NCBI RefSeq assembly: GCF_900241005.1
Contig: NZ_OEST01000006.1
Coordinates: 148,235 to 212,234, forward strand
From: Bacteroides cutis
GTDB lineage: Bacteria > Bacteroidota > Bacteroidia > Bacteroidales > Bacteroidaceae
Direction of reading: 5' to 3'
DNA length: 64,000 bases
The notes beneath the pieces were generated by a model. The model did no database searches, had not been told where the DNA came from, and worked only from the letters and a program-made list of their open reading frames with translations. Below are positions 17,185 through 27,600 of this stretch, in pieces. Position numbers and translations under genes: made by a program. Position 1 is the stretch's first letter. Each line of letters opens with the position of its first letter.

Positions 17185-18978
17185 ATGAAATATAGAAACT
17201 GTAAATTAACAAAAATTGTTTTGCCTATCGTTTTAGTGGTAGTTGCGTTTGCTTTTACTACTCATACAATGGAACAGCCTGAAGGTGATCCATTGTTTAT
17301 AACAAGTATAGTTCCATATAAATCAGGAATGGTTGTTACACAAAAGGGTAATAAGAAAGTGACGATTTACTCGTCTGATTATAAGGAACGTTTGCAGGAA
17401 TGGAGTTTGGATGAAATACCTACAGGTGTTGCTATAGATGGTGAACGGATTATCGTAACGGTGGCGGGTGAAAATAAAAATGGGGTTTATTTCCTTTCAA
17501 CTTCTGATCCGTTGGATAAAAGTTTTATAGCGACAGCCTCAGGTGCATGTGCACCGTTGTTGGATGCGCAAACAGGAAATTTGTATGTCTGTAATCAGTT
17601 TGCAGGAACAGTTTCTGAGATAGATAAAAATGAAAAGAAGATATTGAGAACGGTACATGTCCTGCGTGAGCCTAAATCTATAGTTTCAGATGCTAAAGGT
17701 AAGCATTTGTTTGTCGCGAATTTTCTTCCGGCACAGCGTGCGGATGTAGATACTGTAGCGGCTTGTGTATCGGTAATCGATAAGGATAATTTTCAAAAGA
17801 TAAAAGATATACAATTGGCGAATGGAAGTAATGCTCTGCGGGGAATGACTATTTCGCCTGACGGACGTTATTTGTTGATTACTCATAATTTGGGACGTTT
17901 TCAAGTACCTACTTCGCAGTTACAGCAAGGATGGATGAATACGAGTGCTATGAGTGTTGTGAATTTGGAGACACTGAATTTTGAAGGTCCTGTATTGCTG
18001 GACGAACCCGAACGTGGTGCTGCCGGTATCTGGGATGTGAAATGTACGGATGACAAAATTGTAGTCAGCCATTCGGGAACACATGAAATTAGTGTGATAG
18101 ATTATCCGGCATTCGTACAAAAATTTGAGCAGTATCCACAGAAAGATGCTTTGGCTTATGATTTACGTTTTTTGTATGGTATGCGTCAAAGAATTGCATT
18201 GGTCGGTAACGGTCCAAGATGTTTTATGATTAAGGATGGGAATGCTGTGGTGCCTACTTATTTTTCTGATACTTTGAATGTAGTAAATTTGAATTCTGCT
18301 TCTGTTCAACCGATTGCTATGGTGAAGAATAGAGTGGAAAGCCGTATACATAAAGGAGAAAAGTATTTTAATGATGCTGAATATTGTTTTCAGAATTGGC
18401 AATCTTGTAATGGTTGTCATCCCGGTGATGCCCGTATGGATGCTATGAATTGGGATTTGATGAATGATGGTATCGGTAATTCAAAGAATTGCAAGAGTTT
18501 ACTACTTTCTCATGTTACTCCTCCGGCTATGATTTCTGGAATACGCGCTTCTTCTTATGTAGCTGTACGTACTGGGTATAAATTTATTCAGTTTATAGAT
18601 TTGCCTGAAGAATATGCCACTTGCGTAGATGAATATCTTTTGTCCTTAAAGCCGCTCCCAAGTCCTTATTTAGTGAATGGGGAATTATCAGAGAAAGCAA
18701 AACGGGGACGTAAGGTCTTTGAAAAATTTAAATGTGACGAATGTCATTCCGGACCTTATTATACGGATATGAAGATGCATCGTATAGGTGAGGATGTTGA
18801 GTTTGAGCAAGGTTGGGATACTCCTACTTTAAGAGAAGTGTGGCGCACTGCTCCTTACTTATTTGATGGAAGAGCGGCTACGATGAAAGAAGTTTTTGAA
18901 GTATACAAACATGGTATAGACAAGAAAATATCATCGAAAGAAGCTGATGAACTTGCTGAATATGTGAATTCACTCTGA
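17185..18978 (+). CDS. Secreted beta-propeller / di-haem cytochrome c protein
   Basis: 597 residues from ATG 17185, chosen because an upstream GTG frame runs into the promoter. A signal/anchor segment (VLPIVLVVVAFAFTTHT) precedes a YVTN/SMP30-like beta-propeller (about 40-380). Then come two c-type haem sites, CNGCH (C408-H412) and CDECH (C517-H521), in a module like bacterial cytochrome c peroxidases and MauG-type proteins (TPTLREVWRTAPYLFDGRA). It likely acts in the periplasm as an electron-transfer or peroxidase-like/oxidase component. It is first in the operon, and the downstream CcsBA could supply haem attachment. The substrate is unknown. Confidence 0.88.
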   Translation: MKYRNCKLTKIVLPIVLVVVAFAFTTHTMEQPEGDPLFITSIVPYKSGMVVTQKGNKKVTIYSSDYKERLQEWSLDEIPTGVAIDGERIIVTVAGENKNGVYFLSTSDPLDKSFIATASGACAPLLDAQTGNLYVCNQFAGTVSEIDKNEKKILRTVHVLREPKSIVSDAKGKHLFVANFLPAQRADVDTVAACVSVIDKDNFQKIKDIQLANGSNALRGMTISPDGRYLLITHNLGRFQVPTSQLQQGWMNTSAMSVVNLETLNFEGPVLLDEPERGAAGIWDVKCTDDKIVVSHSGTHEISVIDYPAFVQKFEQYPQKDALAYDLRFLYGMRQRIALVGNGPRCFMIKDGNAVVPTYFSDTLNVVNLNSASVQPIAMVKNRVESRIHKGEKYFNDAEYCFQNWQSCNGCHPGDARMDAMNWDLMNDGIGNSKNCKSLLLSHVTPPAMISGIRASSYVAVRTGYKFIQFIDLPEEYATCVDEYLLSLKPLPSPYLVNGELSEKAKRGRKVFEKFKCDECHSGPYYTDMKMHRIGEDVEFEQGWDTPTLREVWRTAPYLFDGRAATMKEVFEVYKHGIDKKISSKEADELAEYVNSL

Positions 18979-20162
18979 TGATATGTACTGTATACAGAAA
19001 GAAAACTATGATTGCTAAAGAAGAAAATATAGAGATAATACATCGTTTTTTTCAGACGGAAAAAGCACCTTTGGGTGAAATGGTAGCTAAGTTGTTGGAA
19101 CAGTATGTCGCAATTTATTTGCCTGTACGTATGGTCTTCTTTGGGGCATCTACGGACAATGAAGAGTATGTTTCCCAATTTGCTTTTTTGAAGGAGGCTG
19201 TAGCAAGAGTATTCCCTACAGAAAGACCTTTGGTAAGTTATGTTGCCCAACCTGTCGATACGGAAGGTATCGCTATGGAAGTGCATGAAGTGGTGTTGAC
19301 TGGACTGGATGTGGTTTCTTATCGGAATTATACTGATATACCTTATATAATAGTAGAACGTGAAGGCTGTAAACGCTTGTTTCTGGGTGGAGTGATAGCT
19401 GATGTGCTGCATCAAAGTATTCGTGAGCAGTCCGATGATGTCTTTGCACATATTAACCGGGTGTTACAAAAGGAACAAATGCCGGTTTCTGCTATTGTTC
19501 GTCAATGGAATTATATTGAGAAGATTACGGAATATGATGTTTCTGGGCATCAGCATTATCAAGATTTCAATGATGCGCGTTCTTTGTTCTATGAAAATGT
19601 AGAATGGAAAACAGGTTACCCAGCAGCAACGGGGATAGGTACTCAATGGGGAGGTATTATGATAGATATGGATGTGCTTCTTTGTGAGGATGAAACAGTA
19701 CTGGTAGTAGGAGTGGATAATCCATTACAGGTAGCTGCACATGCTTATTCTCAGAATGTGTTATTGGGAGAAACGGTATTGCAACAGAAGACAACTCCTA
19801 AGTTTGAACGTGCTAAAGCTGTATGGAAAGAGGATCATGGTTTTATCTATATATCAGGAACAGCAGCCATCCGTGGAGAACTTAGCTTGGATGGGGTTGG
19901 TATAGAAGAACAAACATTGACAACTTTGGAAAATATCGAATACCTGGTTTCTGCAGAGAATTTGAAACATACTGGTGTTCCGGTTACTATGGATAGTGAG
20001 TTGATAAATTTTCGTGTATATGTAAAACATTGGGAGGATTTGGAAAAAGCCAGAAAAGTAGTGGAAATGAGATATCCTAATTTACCTGTTATCTATACAT
20101 TAACAGATGTATGCCGTTCGGAGTTGCTGATAGAAATAGAAGGAATGGGAATACTTCAATAG
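18978..20162 (+). CDS. Chorismatase-like (FkbO/Hyg5/XanB2 family, RidA-type fold) enzyme
   Basis: 394 residues from an ATG overlapping the previous stop; the ATG at 19008 (384 residues) is an equally good start. Family marks are QHYQDFNDAR, the strictly patterned GYPAATGIG (P215-G221) and the C-terminal DVCRSELLIEIEG ending near 389, where chorismatases keep their catalytic Glu. The family hydrolyses chorismate to pyruvate plus a (dihydro)hydroxybenzoate; which product is formed here is not readable. There is no signal peptide, so it is cytoplasmic. A stand-alone DAHP synthase later in the cluster could raise chorismate supply. Confidence 0.82.
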   Translation: MICTVYRKKTMIAKEENIEIIHRFFQTEKAPLGEMVAKLLEQYVAIYLPVRMVFFGASTDNEEYVSQFAFLKEAVARVFPTERPLVSYVAQPVDTEGIAMEVHEVVLTGLDVVSYRNYTDIPYIIVEREGCKRLFLGGVIADVLHQSIREQSDDVFAHINRVLQKEQMPVSAIVRQWNYIEKITEYDVSGHQHYQDFNDARSLFYENVEWKTGYPAATGIGTQWGGIMIDMDVLLCEDETVLVVGVDNPLQVAAHAYSQNVLLGETVLQQKTTPKFERAKAVWKEDHGFIYISGTAAIRGELSLDGVGIEEQTLTTLENIEYLVSAENLKHTGVPVTMDSELINFRVYVKHWEDLEKARKVVEMRYPNLPVIYTLTDVCRSELLIEIEGMGILQ

Positions 20163-20187
20163 AAAAACCAATATAAATAAAAATAAT

Positions 20188-20868
20188 ATGAAAGTAAAGA
20201 AAGTATTAACGTTGGCATTAATTGCCGTTTGCGGTATGGGAATGGTTGCTTGTACGGCAGAAACTAAAAAAACAGAACAAGTTATGACACAGGAAAAAGC
20301 TACGTATCAGAAGAAGTACACGAATGCTGACTTCTACAAAGATGGTAAGTTTGATCAAGAAGCTGCTAAAAAAGCTTTTCTTGATATGTTTGATTTCTAT
20401 GGATATCCTTTCACTCCATTGATGGAAAAAGATATCTGGTTTACAGATTTTGGTTTGGGTGATTTTGAACATGTAGGTATGGGTGGTATTTTCTGGATTA
20501 ATGATCCTGAATATGGATATTTTGCTCATAATATCTATTTGTTACCTGGACAAATGATACCGGAACATGCGCACGTAAAAACGAAATTCCCGGCGAAGCA
20601 TGAATCTTGGATGGTAAATCATGGTTGGGTTTATAATTTCTCTGAGATAGGTGATGAAACCCCGAATGCTCCTGAAATCCCTGTAGGTCATGGTCCTATC
20701 AAGAGTAAGAATTTTGTTGTTCAGAAAGTGGGAGATGTTCTCCGTCTGAAGCAATTGGAAACTTATCATTTCATGATGGCAGGTCCTGAGGGTGCTATTG
20801 TTGAAGAATGGGCATGCTACCATGACAATGATGGCTTACGCTTTACAAATACAAAAGCTGCATTGTAA
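20188..20868 (+). CDS. Lipoprotein cupin resembling D-lyxose isomerase
   Basis: 226 residues with a lipoprotein signal (GMGMVAC). The body resembles the D-lyxose ketol-isomerase cupins: the shared segment TDFGLGDFE, the metal-ligand set EHAHVK then KHESW, and a later His in ETYHFMM. Those enzymes are cytoplasmic Mn-dependent aldose-ketose isomerases, whereas this one should be anchored outside the cytoplasm, which is odd. A sugar or keto-compound isomerase is a reasonable guess. It starts 25 bp after the chorismatase gene and precedes a VOC protein. Confidence 0.75.
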   Translation: MKVKKVLTLALIAVCGMGMVACTAETKKTEQVMTQEKATYQKKYTNADFYKDGKFDQEAAKKAFLDMFDFYGYPFTPLMEKDIWFTDFGLGDFEHVGMGGIFWINDPEYGYFAHNIYLLPGQMIPEHAHVKTKFPAKHESWMVNHGWVYNFSEIGDETPNAPEIPVGHGPIKSKNFVVQKVGDVLRLKQLETYHFMMAGPEGAIVEEWACYHDNDGLRFTNTKAAL

Positions 20869-20886
20869 TTTATAAAACATAATACC

Positions 20887-21201
20887 ATGAGAAAGATAAA
20901 TCATATTGGAATACCTGTTCAACAACCGGTACCGGGTGAAGTTTATAATGAAGGAATGAAGGTTTACCTGACTGATTTTGCCCAAAGTCCAAATAAGATA
21001 GAATTTCTTCGTTTTGATAAAGATAGCTGGATGCCTGAAAAAATTCAGAAATTGGCTCATATTGCATACGAAGTTGACGATCTAGATAAAGAGTTGGAAA
21101 ATGCGAAAGTTTTACTTCCCAAGACAGTTGTTAATGAAAGTTTGACCATTGCATTCATTGAAGAAGAGGGTATTGCTTTGGAATTGATGCAGTTTAATTA
21201 A
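20887..21201 (+). CDS. Small VOC-superfamily (glyoxalase-like) protein
   Basis: 104 residues, one pair of beta-alpha-beta-beta-beta units. It begins INHIGIPV, with the second unit at AHIAYEVDDLDKEL, and ends ALELMQF. The His/Glu positions (HIG, IEFLRF, AHIAY, ALELM) fit the usual four metal ligands. VOC proteins include glyoxalase I, methylmalonyl-CoA epimerase and several isomerases, so the reaction is open. In this position it could isomerise or epimerise the compound handled by DhaKL and the LsrF-like enzyme. No signal peptide; cytoplasmic. Confidence 0.75.
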   Translation: MRKINHIGIPVQQPVPGEVYNEGMKVYLTDFAQSPNKIEFLRFDKDSWMPEKIQKLAHIAYEVDDLDKELENAKVLLPKTVVNESLTIAFIEEEGIALELMQFN

Positions 21202-21212
21202 ATAAAAAAAAT

Positions 21213-22220
21213 ATGATACATAAATTTATAAATGACCCGGATAATCTGACTTCTGAATTATTGGAAGGTTATGTGATGGCATATAGTGATCAAGTAGCTA
21301 TTGGAGGAGAAAATATCATTGTACGTGCACATGCCAAGTCAGAAGATAAAGTGGCTGTTATTACTTTGGGTGGTTCGGGACACGAACCTGCATTAAGTGG
21401 TTTTGTAGGAGAAGGTATGTTGGATTGTTCGGTAGTGGGAGATATTTTTGCTGCTCCGGGTGCCCAACGTGTTTTTCAGGCTTTACAGTTATTCAAGCGT
21501 GAGGCTGGTATTTTGTTAGTGGTATTGAACCACTCAGGTGACGTGATGAGTGCAAATATGGCATGTCAGTTGGCGGAACGTGTAGGTATCAAGGTGAAGA
21601 CAATTCTTACCCATGATGATATCAGTGCCGGACTTGATGCTCCCGATGACGATCGTCGTGGATTGGCGGGTTGTGTTCCTTTGATTAAGATTGTGGGAGC
21701 TGCTGCAGAAGAAGGAAAATCTTTGGATGAGATTATTGAGATTGGCGAGCGTTTCAACAAAAAGGTTGCAACTTTAGCAGTTGCTATGAAGTCTTGTACA
21801 CATCCACAAAATGGAATGATGATTTCAGAACTTCCTGACGGGGAGATAGAAATCGGTATGGGGCAACATGGTGAAGGTGGCGGCGGACGTAAAAAATTGG
21901 TTTCAGCGAATGAAACAGCAGAAGAAATGATTGGTCTGTTGATGAAGAAATTGCAGCCTAAAGCTGGTGACAAAGCATTGTTGATAATCAATGGTGTAGG
22001 TGCTACTACTCACATGGAAATGAATATCGTATATCGCAAGGCACATCAGGTTTTGGAGAATGCCGGTCTTGAGGTAGCAGCAAGCCGTATCGGTGAATTG
22101 CTGACAGTTCAGGAACAAGCAGGTTTCCAGATGATCCTTGGTTTGTTGGATGCCGATCATGTTGATTATCTGAATAATAAAATGTCGAATGCTCCATATT
22201 GGACGACTATTGGAAAGTAA
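21213..22220 (+). CDS. dhaK: DhaK-type dihydroxyacetone kinase subunit (keto-substrate-binding)
   Basis: 335 residues, full length for DhaK. The substrate-binding residues are kept: GGSGHEP with H57, HSGD with D110, and GMGQHGEGG with H219, matching H56, D109 and H218 of the E. coli protein; the last forms the covalent hemiaminal with dihydroxyacetone. It binds a ketose such as dihydroxyacetone, or a related keto sugar as in erythrulose kinases, for phosphorylation by DhaL. No DhaM or other PTS partner is nearby, so an ATP-dependent version is likely. The DhaL gene starts 2 bp after its stop. Confidence 0.92.
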   Translation: MIHKFINDPDNLTSELLEGYVMAYSDQVAIGGENIIVRAHAKSEDKVAVITLGGSGHEPALSGFVGEGMLDCSVVGDIFAAPGAQRVFQALQLFKREAGILLVVLNHSGDVMSANMACQLAERVGIKVKTILTHDDISAGLDAPDDDRRGLAGCVPLIKIVGAAAEEGKSLDEIIEIGERFNKKVATLAVAMKSCTHPQNGMMISELPDGEIEIGMGQHGEGGGGRKKLVSANETAEEMIGLLMKKLQPKAGDKALLIINGVGATTHMEMNIVYRKAHQVLENAGLEVAASRIGELLTVQEQAGFQMILGLLDADHVDYLNNKMSNAPYWTTIGK

Positions 22221-22222
22221 AC

Positions 22223-22837
22223 ATGAATAAACTGACAGTAGAAGATTTTAAAAAAATGCTCCGTAATGCATTGGCTTGCATTACGGAGCGTGCTGATGAG
22301 TTCTCCAAATTAGATGCGGTGTTGGGTGACGGTGATCATGGTACAGCTATTGTACAAGCGATGACTGCCATTGTGGATACTGCTGAAAAAGGGACAGAAT
22401 TCAAGACGATGCTGAACGATATGGGATTTAACGTGATGTTGCAGATTAGTGGTTCTACCAGTACCTTGTTAGGAGGCTTTTTCCTGGGAATGAGCGATCA
22501 CGTGGAAGGTATGGAGCTGGATGCAATAGCTGTGAAAGCAATGTTTGCTGGTGGGCTTGCCGGCGTAAAAAAACAGACGAAGGCGCAACGTGGTGATAAA
22601 ACTATGATGGATGCCTTGATCCCGGCTGTAGAAGCAATGCAGAGTATTGATTCAAGTGATATTAAAACAATTTTGGAAGCTGGTGCAGCAGCAGCTTTAC
22701 AGGGAGCTGAAGCAACTAAAAACATGAAAGCAAACTTTGGACGTGCCCGTAACTATGGCGAACGTTCTATTGGTTATGCTGATTCGGGTGCTTCTTCGTG
22801 GTCTTGTATGTTTGATGCGTTTGCAAAAGCGTTATAA
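22223..22837 (+). CDS. dhaL: DhaL-type nucleotide-binding subunit of dihydroxyacetone kinase
   Basis: 204 residues from ATG 22223; an upstream TTG frame overlaps dhaK and is not preferred. The Mg-nucleotide site is intact, LDAVLGDGDHG with D31, D36 and D38, equivalent to D30/D35/D37 of E. coli DhaL. The all-helical DhaL pattern follows (GSTSTLLGGFFLGM, QRGDKTMMDAL, GRARNYGERSIGYADSGA). It transfers phosphate to the ketose held by DhaK. Without DhaM it must take phosphate from ATP directly or from an unlinked donor. Confidence 0.92.
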   Translation: MNKLTVEDFKKMLRNALACITERADEFSKLDAVLGDGDHGTAIVQAMTAIVDTAEKGTEFKTMLNDMGFNVMLQISGSTSTLLGGFFLGMSDHVEGMELDAIAVKAMFAGGLAGVKKQTKAQRGDKTMMDALIPAVEAMQSIDSSDIKTILEAGAAAALQGAEATKNMKANFGRARNYGERSIGYADSGASSWSCMFDAFAKAL

Positions 22838-22871
22838 GTAAACTTAAAGATAGATAGAAAGAAATTAAGAT

Positions 22872-23747
22872 ATGGCTGATTTAGATGATTTGAGAGAAGG
22901 CTGTAATTTTGGTTTAGGAGTTGCTTCTGCCAATCAGAGCTTTCATGTAAAAGGGGCGGAAAATCTTCCATGGGGAATGAAAGACCGTTTGTCTCGTATA
23001 TTTAACCCTAGAACTGGTAAGACGGTGATGCTTGCTTGTGATCATGGTTTTATCATGGGACCTACTTCCGGTTTGGAACGTATTGATTTGAATATTGTTC
23101 CGCTGATTGAATATGCTGATTGCTTGATGTGTACTCGTGGTATTCTTCGTTCTGTAATACCACCTACTACCAATAAACCTATTTGTTTGCGTTCTGATGC
23201 TGGTACTTCTATTCTGACATCATTGAATGATAATGTATTGATTGATGTTGAAGATGCTATTCGTATGAATGTATCTGCAATGGCAGTGATGTTGTCTATT
23301 GGAGATGCAGAACATGAGGCTACAACGGTGGCAAACTTGTATAAGGCGGTGGATAAGGGTACTCGTTATGGTATACCGGTAATGGGAGTAACGGCTGTTG
23401 GTAAAGATATGGCACGCGATGCTCGTTATTTTGGTTTGGCTTCTCGTATTGCAGCCGAAAATGGCGCGAATATCGTGAAGACTTATTATTGTGATGGCTT
23501 TGAAAAGGTGGTTGCTGCATGTCCGGTACCTGTAGTGATTGCAGGTGGTAAGAAGTTACCTGAGTTGGAAGCACTTGAACTATGCTATAAAGCTATTAAT
23601 GAAGGTGCGGCCGGTGTTGATATGGGACGTAATGTATTCCAGTCAGAAGCTCCTGCAGCAATGATACAGGCAGTTAGTGCAGTAGTACATGACAATATGA
23701 AACCAACACAGGCATTAGAACTGTTCAATGAATTGAAAAATAAGTAA
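22872..23747 (+). CDS. LsrF-like class I aldolase/thiolase
   Basis: 291 residues, the same length as E. coli LsrF and alignable end to end: [27 protein letters not shown] (within 31-59), CTRGILRS and IAGGKKLPE. The Schiff-base lysine region [11 protein letters not shown] has K203 at the position of LsrF K203. LsrF cleaves a phosphorylated diketopentane with CoA to give dihydroxyacetone phosphate and acetyl-CoA. Related aldolases make aminodeoxyheptulosonate or cut fructose bisphosphate. Next to DhaKL it probably acts on the phosphorylated keto compound. No lsrK, lsrG or lsr transporter genes are present, so AI-2 breakdown is not established. Confidence 0.88.
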   Translation: MADLDDLREGCNFGLGVASANQSFHVKGAENLPWGMKDRLSRIFNPRTGKTVMLACDHGFIMGPTSGLERIDLNIVPLIEYADCLMCTRGILRSVIPPTTNKPICLRSDAGTSILTSLNDNVLIDVEDAIRMNVSAMAVMLSIGDAEHEATTVANLYKAVDKGTRYGIPVMGVTAVGKDMARDARYFGLASRIAAENGANIVKTYYCDGFEKVVAACPVPVVIAGGKKLPELEALELCYKAINEGAAGVDMGRNVFQSEAPAAMIQAVSAVVHDNMKPTQALELFNELKNK

Positions 23748-23767
23748 CAACGACTGCAAAATAAAAC

Positions 23768-24667
23768 ATGATGAGGTTTTATATATTTGTTATAACTATT
23801 TTTTTATGTGGTTTTCGGGCGGCAGCACAGGATAAGATCCTGGTTGCCGGTTCCGGGAATCCATTTATCCTGCTTGTAGATAAACAGACTGGAAAGGTAG
23901 AATGGAAACATTCATTAGAGAAAGGGGAAGAATGTAATACGGTAGCTTTGACTAAAGATGGTAACGTTTTATATTCTTATAAGAAAGGTGCAAAGGTGGT
24001 GACATGGGATCATCAAGTAGTATGGGATTTTCCTGCACCGGATAAGACAGAACTCCAGTCAGCCACTATATTGCGTAATGGTGGATTTTTATTGGGAATC
24101 TGTGGAAATCCTGCACGTTTTATTGAGCTGGATAAAAAGGGGAGAAAGGTGAATGAGACTACATTTGATTTGGGTATAGAAAAGCCTCATAGTCAATTTA
24201 GGCAGGTATTTCAGTTGAAAAATAAAAATTATTTGATACCGGTTATGGCTAAACGTAAGGTTATAGAAATAAGCCGGAAAGGTAAATTGATTGCTGAACA
24301 TAAGATAGATGGAGGAGCTTTTTCTTCACTGGAACTGTCGGATGGTAATTTGTTGTTACCTTGTGGAGATGTTCACTATTATATTGTTATAGATCGCAAT
24401 ACAGGTAAGGAACTAAAACGAGTAACTTCTCAAGAAGTAAAAGGGGCCGCTTTATGGTTTGTAGCCCAAATTTTGGAGTTGAGTAATAAAAATTTGTTGA
24501 TTTGTAATTGGTGCGGACATACGAGAGGAACAGTTGTAGACGTACCACAATTAATTGAGCTAGATAGAGAAGGTAAAGCCGTATGGACTTTGAATGACAA
24601 GCAGAATATTGGTTTGGTTTCTGCAGCCTGTTATCTGAAGAATTTTCGGTTACCGGATTTGAAATAG
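23768..24667 (+). CDS. Secreted PQQ-like beta-propeller protein
   Basis: 299 residues with a signal peptide ending near FRAAAQD. The repeats have the look of PQQ/WD-type propeller blades (KILVAGSGNPFILLVDKQTGKVEW, in part; later ILELSNKNLLICNW and PQLIELDREGKAVWTL). No haem or catalytic motif is visible. It may be a scaffold or binding partner of the neighbouring periplasmic cytochromes. Spacing to the genes on either side is 20-25 bp, so it is within the operon. Confidence 0.7.
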   Translation: MMRFYIFVITIFLCGFRAAAQDKILVAGSGNPFILLVDKQTGKVEWKHSLEKGEECNTVALTKDGNVLYSYKKGAKVVTWDHQVVWDFPAPDKTELQSATILRNGGFLLGICGNPARFIELDKKGRKVNETTFDLGIEKPHSQFRQVFQLKNKNYLIPVMAKRKVIEISRKGKLIAEHKIDGGAFSSLELSDGNLLLPCGDVHYYIVIDRNTGKELKRVTSQEVKGAALWFVAQILELSNKNLLICNWCGHTRGTVVDVPQLIELDREGKAVWTLNDKQNIGLVSAACYLKNFRLPDLK

Positions 24668-24691
24668 AGATATTAACTTTAAAAAGGTAGT

Positions 24692-27600
24692 ATGAGTAAA
24701 AAACTGATAGTAATGTCTGTATGCATTGCTTTAGTATTTCCGACTATGGCACAGCGGAAAGCAAAAGTAAATGCGCCTGTTACGTGGGCGGAGAGTATTG
24801 CCGTAGCTAAAAATCAGGCTAATGCTGAAATGCAGAAGACTTGTTTGCCAGTTGCATCAAAAATTATAAAAGCTAAGGCTGCTGCAGAGCCTTTTTCTGC
24901 GGATGTGACAGGACTTGATGAAATGGTGTTGTACACATGGGGAACAGTAGACGGAACCAGTGATGATCAGGCAATATGGGCGAATGCCAAACTTATTGCA
25001 GCAGATGGTTCTTCTGTTTGGTTGAATGATTTGAAGGATACTTTTAAAAAAACAGGTAGCGGTAGTTTGCGCATGAAGGGAAATGCCAAAGGTGAACCAG
25101 TTATCATGAAAGGTAAACGTTATGATCGTACGATTATGGCTAATGCCAATGCACAGATTGTGGTTCCTTTGGATAAGAAATATGTACGTTTTGAAGCGGA
25201 AATCGGTTTAGAGAACCGTTCTTCGTCGGGTACGGTTATTTTCCGTTTACAAGGTATTACTGGTGCAGAAGCCGCAGCAGATATCGTGAAAAAATATCCG
25301 ACAGAATCTACCTGGTTCTTGCCTTTTGCCGGTAGTGATATGAAAGCTTTGGTTACAACATATGATGCTTCTATTGAGAAACACATAGTAACTTCTGTTG
25401 TAAACTTGCTGAAAGATAAGTCTTATTTTAATGCGCAAATTGCGCAGATTTCTTCCAAATCTTCATTGGATGAACAGGTTATTGGTTATTTGAATTTGGC
25501 ACAAGATGCCATGAAAGTATATCAGTTGCAGAGTTCTTTGAGTTGGATCAATTTGCGCGCCATTGAGGATGCTTACAATGATATGGTTAAAATTTCTGGT
25601 TTTGATGCAAATATTAACCAGACTAAACTAGTTCAGTTGAAACAACTTTGTGGAAAAGGATTTGCTGGTATCTATAAAAATGATGTTGTTGCCATACAGG
25701 ATGCAAAGAAAGCTTTAGATCTGAAACGTGAGATCCTTTTAGCAAATCCGACGTTGGACGTGGATAAAATTATTGTAGGTCGTTATAAGATAGGTACTAG
25801 TGCACGTCAGATAAACCCTCGTGCTTTGGGTACTCAAAATAACAACTGGTCTAACCAGACCTCTGCTCCTCGTGGAGGATTTAATGCTGAAATTGTAGAA
25901 CTGTCTGATTTGCGTGGAGATGTTAAGGTTCGTACTATTTTTAAGCCTACTAATGGTTCCTCGGTTCCTGATTTGAAATTGCATTGGGATGCTGAACGTT
26001 TGATGTTTTCTATGGTAGATACGGACAAACGATGGCAGGTATTCGAGGTGAGATTGGATGGTACAGGCTTGAAGAAACTGATAGAGACTCCTGAAAAAGA
26101 TTTGGAATTCTTTGATGCTACTTATCTACCTTCCGGTAAGCTTATTGCAGTGTCCAATATTGGATATAATGGTGTACCTTGTGTAAATGGTAATGATGAA
26201 GTAGGTAATATGTGCCTTTATGATCCGAAAGACCGTTCTTTGCGTCGACTGACTTTTGATCAGGATGCAAACTGGGCTCCTACAGTTATGAATAATGGCC
26301 GTATCATGTATACTCGTTGGGAATATACGGATTTGACACATTATTTTTCTCGCTTTGTAATGCACATGAATCCTGATGGTACAGAGCAGAAGTCTTTGTA
26401 TGGTAGTGGCTCTTATTTCCCGAATAGTATTTTTGATGCAAAACCTCTTCCGGGGCATGCTTCTCAGTTTATAGGTGTTATTTCTGGCCATCATGGTGTG
26501 GCACGTTCAGGACGTCTGATGTTGTTTGATCCATCAAAAAGTCGTAAATCAGAAAAGGGAATGTTGCAGGAACTGCCTTTTCGGGATCGTAAAATTGAAC
26601 CGATTGTAAAAGACCGTTTGGTGGATGGTGTATGGCCACAATTTATCAAACCTTATCCTTTGACGGATAAATATTTTTTGGTTACTGCCAAACTAGATGA
26701 AAATTCACTTTGGGGTATTTACTTGATTGATATTTATGATAATCTGACCTTGATTGCAGAGTTTGAAGGTGAAGGTTTGATTTGCCCTATTCCAGTAAAG
26801 AAGACTCCAGTACCTCCTGTAATACCTGATAAGATTGTTCCGGGAGACAAAGAAGCTACCGTATTTATTCAGGATATTTATGAAGGTGAGGGCCTGAAAG
26901 GAGTACCTCGCGGTACAGTGAAATCATTCCGTGTATTAGCTTATGAATATGCCTATAATAAGACTCCGTCTGATCATTGGGCACAAGGAGTACAGAGTGG
27001 TTGGGATATCAAACGTCTTTTAGGTACTGTACCTGTAGAAGAAGATGGTTCTGCTATCTTTAAGATTCCTGCTAATACTCCGATCGCATTACAACCATTG
27101 GATTCTGAAGGACGTGCAGTACAGTGGATGCGTAGCTGGTTGACTGGTATGCCGGGTGAAACTGTATCCTGTGTAGGTTGTCATGAAGATCAAAATCAAT
27201 TACCTATTCCGAAACGAGTAAAGGCATCTACCATTCCTCCTCATAAGATTACTATACCCGAGGGAGGACAGCGCTCTTTTACATTTGATCTTGAAGTACA
27301 GCCTATTTTGGATCGTGCTTGTGTTTCTTGTCATGACGGTTCCAATAAATTGGCTGATTTTAGAGGAGGACGTATTGATGAATTCTCTGGATTTGGTGAA
27401 AGTTATCTGAATTTGCATCCATATGTCTATCGTCAAGGACCGGAGGCAGAAATTGAAGTTCTAAATCCATATGAATATCATGCTTCTGCCAGCCAACTTG
27501 TCAAAATATTAAGAACTGGACATCATGGTGTGGAATTGACTGATAAGGAATGGAAAACGATCTATAACTGGATTGATTTTAATGCTCCTTATCATGGTAA

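Noticed and set aside
22199..22222. TTG start of DhaL overlapping dhaK
   Set aside because: The ATG at 22223 starts the conserved DhaL sequence right after the dhaK stop; the extra eight residues match nothing in the family.
22872..23747. Reading the LsrF-like gene as proof of AI-2 (lsr) metabolism
   Set aside because: No LsrK, LsrG, LsrR or LsrACDB homologue is present, and the kinase next to it is DhaKL. Only the enzyme family is supported.
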